The notes under the pieces were generated by a model. That model saw only the letters and a program-made list of their open reading frames with translations, ran no database searches and was not told the DNA's origin. The position numbers were made by a program, and so were the translations under genes. Of a stretch of 64,000 nt of DNA, positions 57,395 to 64,000 are shown one piece after another. The stretch's first letter is position 1. Each line of letters opens with the position of its first letter. Source of the DNA: Orbilia blumenaviensis. Its lineage: Eukaryota > Ascomycota > Orbiliomycetes > Orbiliales > Orbiliaceae. Location of the stretch: positions 1,116,001 through 1,180,000 of the forward strand of contig JAVHNS010000001.1 in the NCBI GenBank assembly GCA_036872755.1. Reading direction: 5' to 3'.

Positions 57395-57765
57395 ATTTTA
57401 GGGCCAATCTGAAAATGTTCAAGAATCTGAGCCGCATCAGTGAGAGGATAGTAAGAATATATATTATCATTGGGAATCAATTAATTTCGTTTATGCGAAA
57501 CCTCGTCCTAGTAGAAACATGTGTGATAAAGAATCTGAAGAATAAGCTGCCATATGGGGCACAGTAGCAGCAGTAATGGTTTCCATTATGGAATTCTTAA
57601 TAAAAGTAATAAAAAAGGGAATAAAAACAATCCGACGGCTAAGAAAAACAAAGCAATAAATGTATAACAATAAACCTCATTTGCGTGTTCCTCGAGGAAA
57701 AGCTTTGGGATCGGGTATGCGAAAAGTTCTTTCTAACCCATTCACCTACCGCCCAAAACACCGGC
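57395..57765. other. Gap between AT-hook orphan and the Dnt1-like gene
   Basis: About 370 AT-rich bases holding the 5' flank of the orphan gene and the 3' flank of the Dnt1-like gene. The short + strand frames at 57660-57956 overlap the real gene's antisense and are not called. Confidence 0.45.
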
Positions 57766-60700
57766 CTACAGGAATGGGAGGAACCTACTCAACCCAACCC
57801 TGCCTTTGGTTGTTTTATCTTCCTCTTTATCGCCTTTCCCATCGTCGCTCTCGTCGCTATCATCACTATCGCTGTCATCATCGGAATCCTTCCCACCCTT
57901 CTGACTCGACAAAATATTCTGGAAACTCTTCATTCCTTCTGAAAGTCTCGGCTTAGCCTTTTGACCAGCACCAACTCCAGTTCCGACTGCAGCTGTAGCG
58001 GCAGCAGGTTTCTTACCACCATCTCGAGTCTCGGGAATATCCTGCTGACTAAGCATGGCTAATCCTTTATACTGAGAGGTAAGACTGTGCCTCTTTCCTA
58101 CACCCTTCGGTGACATCATGGAAGGCAATCGCGCCGGCATGCTAGACGGCGGCCCCGGGGACGGACTTATATATCCCAAGGTGCTCCTATTCATCCTTGA
58201 AGGAGGTAATTTAGAAGGTCCCGCAGTAGGCTGATTTGGTTCCGGTGTCTTCGAAAACCTTGATGGGGTAGTTTCAGGGTTTCCGTTGATGAGTCTAGGG
58301 GCAGGACTACGGAAGAGGGCGTTCATAGCTTTGGCAGTTGTATCTACCTTCTGCGGGGGCGCTGCCTTTTCGGCTTCCTCTTCAGAAGAAGAGTCATCAC
58401 TGTCATCTTCCTCCTCGCTAGAAGACTCTGATTCTGATGGGGGGGTCGCGGTGTTGGTATCACTCTCTGCTCTATGCTGTGGTTTAGGTAACGACGATTC
58501 CGGAACAACCGAGATCGAGGAAGATGGATGGGCGGTAGACGACGTCGGGTTGTCGTCTTTATCGGATTCCGACTCGGAAGTAGATTCATCACCATGAGTT
58601 TTAGCCTCTGGTTCGCTCTCTAACTCGGATTCTGACGCAGGGACCTGGGTTTCAGCGATATTAGGGGTTGGTAGTGTTATTGCTGACGCCGGTTTCGCAA
58701 CCTCAAGTCCTTCACGGTCATCATAGCCTTCCTCGTCGTCCTCTTCGTCATCCTCTTCATCCCCCTCTTCCCCCTCCTCTTCATCCCCTTCTTCCCCCTC
58801 CTCTTCCTCCTCTTCCTCCTCTTCCTCTTCTTCCTCTTCTTCGTCAACCTGGTCTGCCATCTCTTCGTCGCTTCCATCCTTCAACACTGTCACCTCCTCA
58901 TCACTAGACGATTCGGAATCACCAGAGCCCCCGGGAGCCAGTTTACTAATTGGCTCAAGAGCAAGCTTGCTTGGTGCCGTCGCATATGAGAATTGTACAA
59001 AGTCCTTCTTTTCTGGTGATGTGCTCCGTAGTTGTCGTTTGCCAGGTCCTTTGATAGGTGATTCCTCTCGTGTCATAGCGGGTTTAGATCCTCGCTTGCC
59101 GGTATTTTCAATGTAATCTTCATCTTCGCTATCTGAAAGACCCATCCTTGCCTTGACATCGATAAATTTCCCTTTTGGTTTAGCAGAATCGGGTTCGGAT
59201 TCGGAATCAGTAGGTATGGTTTGCTGTCGGTTTACAGGCTTCTTTTTAACGTTGGGGGGTGCCTTTTTCGGGGTCTCCTGGACTTTCTCCTCCTCTTCGC
59301 TATCATCCTCGCTTTCTGATTCTGATTCCGACGAGGTAGCCTCAGACGATGAAGAAACAGGACTAGTGGATCTTTCACCTGATGGCTTTTTAGGGGTAGG
59401 CGAGGCATCCTCCATAACTACGTCAGAACCGGCGCTAGGAGATGCGATCTTTTTCAAATTGGTTTTTGCCTTCGCTGTAGCCGTCTGCTTCGCATTCTTC
59501 ACTGGAGTGACTTCTGCAGTGATCGATTTATCGTCCGTGTCTGTGCTTTCTCCTCTTGCTGTCCTGCCTTTGACTAGCTTCGAGCTTGCCGGTGTACTTT
59601 TCAGGGTTGAGATTGGAGGGGTTGAGGACGTCGACCTATTTCTTGCCGACTTCCCTATAAATGCTTCGTACTTCTTCTTTAACTCTAGGGTACTTTTATT
59701 CGATATCCCCTGCAATTCAACTGGTATAACAGGCACGGGAACCTTGAATGTTGTTCTCTGTTTCCTCGGCCCCTGGCTCGAATTGGCGGTTGGTTCTGTC
59801 GCCGTCGACCCCGCAACACTGGAGGATGGTGTCGAGATACCTTCATTCGCAAATGATACACTCTTTTTAGCTTCAAGATTCTTCTTCTCCGGACTCCGCA
59901 ACGCTGAATGCAAAACACTGCTGGAACCCGCCCTCTTACCATCATTAATATCTGGAGTGGCGGATTGCGTTGATCTCGGAGCAGCGATACGCTTTGGTTG
60001 CGTGGAAACGGGAGTTTTTGTTTCTTTGGTTGGTTTCTTTTCGGTAACGGTTGGAGTTTCTGGTTGTACATTTGCTTTTGCGACTCCCGATGGCTGGCTC
60101 TTCGCCGGTAGTGAGGGTTTTGTAAAGACGCCCTGAGATGAACTCGCTCCTATAGTCAATTCCTTCTCACTCCTAGATTTAGATCCTATTAGGTCTGCAA
60201 CATTTGGAACTGGTGTGTCAGAGAGGTCCCTTTCGTGGCTTCTCCTGACTTCCTCAATGCGTGGGATCTCAACAACAAAATCATTCAAAACTCGCGAAGA
60301 GTTATCTGCTTGGGACGAAGGGACCTCAAGTGTAGGGGTGCTGCTTGAAGCGCCGGATCTTCTTAGAATAACCCGCCTGGAAGCTGGGCCTTGTAGTTTC
60401 TTTGCAGGGTTGGCGCCGACCTTTCGTTTCTGGGGGGCAGGCTTCTCAGCTGCTTCTTCTTCTTCTTCACTACAAGACTCCGAATCTTCTATTTCATATA
60501 TTGATCCCTGATTCCTTGTACTGGATTTTCTGGCAGCCATAGCTTTCGCTGGTCGTTTTAGGGCACCCTGCTTTAGGGATGTTAATGTAGCTTTCCTCCC
60601 ACCTGAACCTCGCAATGTGTGTGGAGCGATGACTGGGGTGTCTAATTCTTCAGCTTCGGGTGACGATATATCCACCGACAGAGTAGCCGGCAGGCCCTTC

Positions 60701-61552
60701 GGGTGTTCCGTTCCACCCAACACCGGTGATGAAAATGCCTCTTCTTTTGGTGATAATAGCTCTCCAAGCTCTTGACTGGTTTCTGGAATCAAGGAGCCCC
60801 CTCGATCCTGTGCTTCCTCGCTGGTAGTATGGTCTGAAGAAAGTATGATGCCGTGGTTAAGCGTTCCACCGATTGACGTTTCAACGACATTATGCGGCAC
60901 CGACGACGCCTCTTCCCCTAGTGCACCCTCTTGTGCCCCAGATTCATCATCCTCATCATCCGAGTTTGGAGAACCCAGCCTCTGCCTCTTGCCCGGATGC
61001 AGGTTAACCGGTACTCCAATTTCCTCCAACTCCACCTCTTCATCTACTCCATGTGTCTCCTCCGACTCCACCACGGGCGCCAAACTTTGTATCGATCGCT
61101 TCTTCGAGTTTGTAGGTCTCAACCCGGACTCCGGCGGTACTGACTCATCTCGCAGTATATCTTTATGGATGACTTTTACTATACTTCCATCCCGACTCAA
61201 CGATTTGTCGTCAAATACGTCGCCAACAGTATAGGCGAGGTCCAGATCATTGCCTTCCGAATCCTGCAGTCGTTGAATGTTCAGTGGTCTGGGAACCCCC
61301 ACCAGTACCATTGGTCAGTCACACACCCTCCAATCAAAAGCTGATATATAGAAGATAGGGGGAAGCACGAAAGACCTACCGATTCCTCGGGTACAGCCTG
61401 GCATACTTATCGGTAATAAGCAGCGTCAGATCCTCGAGTGTGACGTTGGGAGCCGCAAGATGTAAGAATTCTGCAATCGGCGCCAGGTTCCTCCCCTTAG
61501 GATTGTGTGACGACTGGCTGACGACCTTCACCTGCAGACGAAGACCACGCAT
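57766..61552 (-). CDS. Dnt1/Net1-like nucleolar protein
   Basis: Large, disordered nucleolar protein whose N-terminus resembles the fungal Dnt1-like domain. Relatives (S. pombe Dnt1, yeast Net1/Cfi1) anchor regulators at rDNA and restrain mitotic exit. Reverse-strand exons are 61552-61380 and 61288-57766 (1231 residues). The intron 61379-61289 (GTAGGT...CCCAG, phase 2) joins YPRNR to PLNIQRLQDSEGNDLDL. The ubiquitin-like N-terminal domain spans residues 1-95 (MRGLRLQVKVVSQS, LEDLTLLITDKYARLYP, LAYTVGDVF). The rest is Ser/Pro/Lys-rich with acidic clusters, including a run of 15 Glu near residue 830, and ends in SRFLPFL. The domain call is good; the function is inferred from relatives. Confidence 0.8.
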
Positions 61553-62274
61553 CGTTGGGAATTTGATAGGGATATACCCTAGGACCGATTGTAGGGAGAT
61601 AGAGGGGAGGGAGCTTCGAAGAAAGGGTTTTGTTTGTTGTTAAACGATGCTAGTCAAGGATCTAATGGTGTCGATTGTGACAGGATCATGATTCTGAAAA
61701 GTAAATTTTTGGATAAGGCCGGGTCGATAACGCGGTGCCTAATTCGAGCGCGAGAAAGGGGAATGACCAGGAGTTCTTGAGAGAGGCGACGCTCTCGTCG
61801 GAGTCGATGGTTGTGGAGAGTTCGATGTTGAGAGGAAAACGTGGGTCTCAAATTAAAGGAAATGAAACTACACGCGTAAAATGGCTAGCGTGGAGAGTTA
61901 AGCGAAGGGCCGCCCGGCTCGGGTATGTCAGTCTGCGCACCACATCACGATTCGATTTGATATCGATACGTCCCATCGATACGGTTATTAGATCCTTTTG
62001 AGCCTCATCTTTAAGAGGCTCTGGTATAAGCTTAGATTTTTATATTCCTTGGAATGAAAGTTTTCTTTGTTGTCTCTTGGTCTACAGCCCAATCCGCGTG
62101 GAGTAGCAAGCCAATATCAACCTTCTATGTAGACCTATTATCCCCTTCAACCAACCACCAATGCTCCCACTTGATGTTATCTCCCTCACAAAACCTCAAT
62201 TTGTCACAGAATAGTCTGTGAAGAAAAGGTTCCTCTCCTCTATCAAGTACAAGATGAGACCGTCTTTGACTCGT
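61553..62274. other. Intergenic between the Dnt1-like and FAR-17a-like genes
   Basis: About 720 bases. The left part is the promoter and leader of the Dnt1-like gene; the right part is the 3' flank of the FAR-17a-like gene. No other gene is supported. Confidence 0.5.
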
Positions 62275-64000
62275 TCAAATCTTCTTCTTATCTTTGGGCA
62301 TATACGGCTTCCCGGCTACCTCCACAACATCAACACCGTTCAAGATACCATACGCCCACTTAAGAACCAAAGTCATGATCGCCATTGTCGCGGCGCTGCC
62401 TCCGAATAACATGGCCCTCTTCTGAGTATCCAGAAGTTCGAAGATCGGATACGGGTAAAACCCATTGTAACTATAACAATAGTTCACCCAGACCCAATAC
62501 CCAACCGCAATGAAACTGGACAGCCCGAACGCCGGTAACGCCTTGATGGTCCAGGGTGGTGACAACAGTACCAGGTCCAGGAACATCAAAAGCGCCGGGA
62601 ACAAGTGAAACATCAAGTCGGTCCAGAATTCAATGTGGATCTCTGGTGGGACTACAAGATGTCTGTCGATCTGTGGTGTAGCAGCTCCGGACAGAGCGCG
62701 AGCGCGAGCTCACGCGGGAGAGCTCTATGTTAGCGAGTTCCTGATTCAGGCCAAATGTGCATTCCCGGGGCTAACCAAACGAAAAATTTTTGTGAACCTG
62801 CGTTGCATTCGCAGACATGCATATGTATGAAATTCTCCAAATTGAAAAAGACAGCAAGGCAAGCTCTCTCCAGATGCAAGAGCAGGGGTAGCTCCAAAGG
62901 AGCTAGGGGTGGGAGGGAGGAGAGCTAGAGCTTGAGCTTGAGCATCGAAACCGTTTTGAAAGCTCCGATGGACATCGCTACATGGAGCCTCGAATTCGAT
63001 GACAGATGTCATGTCATATCTGTCACGTCCGCCTGTCCGTCCGCCTATGCAGACTGCAAAGTCCTACACATGGATCATATGTGTGTATACCCACATCGTC
63101 GATTTCGATTTTAGGCTCGGGCAGCGAATGCATGTCGCATGTAACCCGTAGGATCATAGACGAAGGTGATATATAAACCTTAAACCGACAGCAGTGTTTC
63201 GCTATCCTGACTTATCCGCCTGCAGAGCCAAGGAGACTGTCTCGATAGGATCAAAAACATCGGATGACATTTGTCCCCTCCAGACTGTGGATGTGATATC
63301 GCATGAAGCCTGACATGCACCTCGAACGCTTGGACATGCCAGAACAGGAATAACGCCTGCCAACGGACAACGCATAGCTAGCCTCGAAACCTGGACAGCA
63401 GGCGACTCGACCGAGACGAAACTTCCAGTTACGAGCTGAACCTCTGCATAGATGGCATCTCTCAAAAGACACTTGTGTGAAAGAAGTATCGATTGACCCC
63501 AAAAATAAGAGCCTGCAGAGCTGCTAGCTCCTAAACAAGAATTTCCTTAAAAAATAGAAATTAGGACTCACCGATGATATACCCCAGTAGAGTAAAGAGA
63601 TCAAGATCTCCATAGGTGCACCACAGACCGAAAAGATATTCTTGTAAGCAAAGAGCTTAGGCGATAGTAGAATATCCGATAGTAAACCGAGTACAAATGT
63701 GATCATTGCGAGCGCCAGCCCAATGATAGCTTGGCCGAATATGCAGAACGCGAACCGATGGGAAAGTTTTCCCCACCGATGTCATTCATTGGATCATGTC
63801 AGCTTTGCAGTTCCCCACTTTCGAGGTAATTGGGGGGAAACATCGAGATGCATCTTCCTGAAAAAATTTTCACCATTTTTCTCGCCGCCGCGAAAATCGC
63901 GTTTATGCATGAAGGAGAGTAAGAGTATTTTTAAAAGAAAAACGAAAGGGCGAATACGTACTTAGGTACTGAAAATGCCATCCTGTGCTATCATTGATAT
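62275..64000 (-). CDS. FAR-17a/AIG1-like membrane protein, 3' part (5' end outside the window)
   Basis: Multi-pass membrane protein of the FAR-17a/AIG1 family; animal members are hydrolases of branched fatty-acid esters of hydroxy fatty acids, while the role in fungi is not known to me. Reverse-strand exons: 64000-63962 (partial), 63729-63572 and 62670-62275. The joins read GWHFQYL-TIIGLALAMITFVLGLLSD and LLYWGISS-IDRHLVVPPEIHIEFW, both as expected for the family. Further motifs: NIFSVCGAPMEILISLLYWG, HLFPALLMFLDLVLLSPPW, YWVWVNYCYSYNGFYPYPIFELL. There are at least five hydrophobic segments and a basic C-terminus (MPKDKKKI). The two introns (232 and 901 nt) are much longer than others in the window. 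The first exons lie to the right of the window. Confidence 0.82.
62671..63571 (-). other. Unusually long (901 nt) intron of the FAR-17a-like gene
   Basis: Bordered by GTGAGT and CACAG and phase 0. It contains GC-rich, locally repetitive DNA (GAGCGCGAGCGCGAGCTC near 62694, GAGCTTGAGCTTGAGC near 62929, GACAGATGTCATGTCATATCTGTC near 63000). Open reverse-strand frames at 62746-63012 and 63202-63502 have no recognised domain. Confidence 0.6.

Noticed and set aside
61440..62001. Short + strand frames at 61440-61643 and 61735-62001
   Set aside because: The first lies opposite the first exon and promoter of the Dnt1-like gene; neither has a domain.
1..64000. CRISPR arrays, operons, bacterial-type riboswitches or plasmid origins
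   Set aside because: The DNA is eukaryotic with spliced genes; no regularly spaced direct repeats or such elements were seen.

Overview
The window is nuclear DNA of a filamentous ascomycete (Pezizomycotina). The evidence is many short spliceosomal introns (mostly 50-120 nt, many with CTAAC-like branch sites), fungal-type orthologues (Rsa4, Rrs1, Bet2, Erv2, a Dnt1-like nucleolar protein, a DH-BAR-SH3 exchange factor), a telomerase reverse transcriptase and a fungal NLR. Intergenic DNA is unusually long and rich in homopolymers and microsatellites. An early-diverging class such as Orbiliomycetes or Pezizomycetes is my guess, not something the sequence proves. All gene models are spliced by eye from reading frame, splice consensus and conserved protein motifs.

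Layout. 1-1049 (+): 3' end of IRE1 (kinase and RNase). 2751-4618 (+): Rsa4/Notchless. 5841-7078 (+): Erv2-type sulfhydryl oxidase, whose CxxC centre sits on a 9-nt micro-exon. 8548-10950 (-): RhoGAP. 10951-17358: 6.4 kb with no convincing gene. 17359-19225 (+): LYAR-type zinc-finger nucleolar protein. 20256-21984 (+): branched-chain aminotransferase with a probable AT-AC intron. 22702-24088 (+): Bet2. 24841-25539 (-) and 26085-28478 (+): divergent RRS1 and mitoribosomal mS29/DAP3. 30187-35823 (-): DH-BAR-SH3 RhoGEF. 35824-41570: 5.7 kb without a convincing gene. 41571-45900 (+): TERT.

From 46143 the content becomes more accessory: an orphan Cys-rich, GPI-like protein (46143-46931, -); a large NLR of PNP-NACHT-propeller-like architecture with a ZZ-type zinc finger inserted in its C-terminal half (47917-53640, -); a broken GHKL/HATPase gene (54769-56600, +); and an orphan acidic protein with an AT-hook-like motif (56870-57394, -). 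Housekeeping genes then resume: a Dnt1-like nucleolar protein (57766-61552, -) and a FAR-17a/AIG1-like membrane protein that runs off the right edge (62275-64000, -).

Functionally, several genes belong to ribosome production (Rsa4, Rrs1, LYAR-like, Dnt1-like nucleolar protein, mitochondrial mS29), two act in ER protein quality (IRE1, Erv2), three control small GTPases (RhoGAP, RhoGEF, Bet2), and TERT maintains telomeres. They are dispersed, not an operon-like unit. The points most worth a second look are the AT-AC intron, the micro-exon, the zinc-finger NLR and the decayed ATPase gene beside it.
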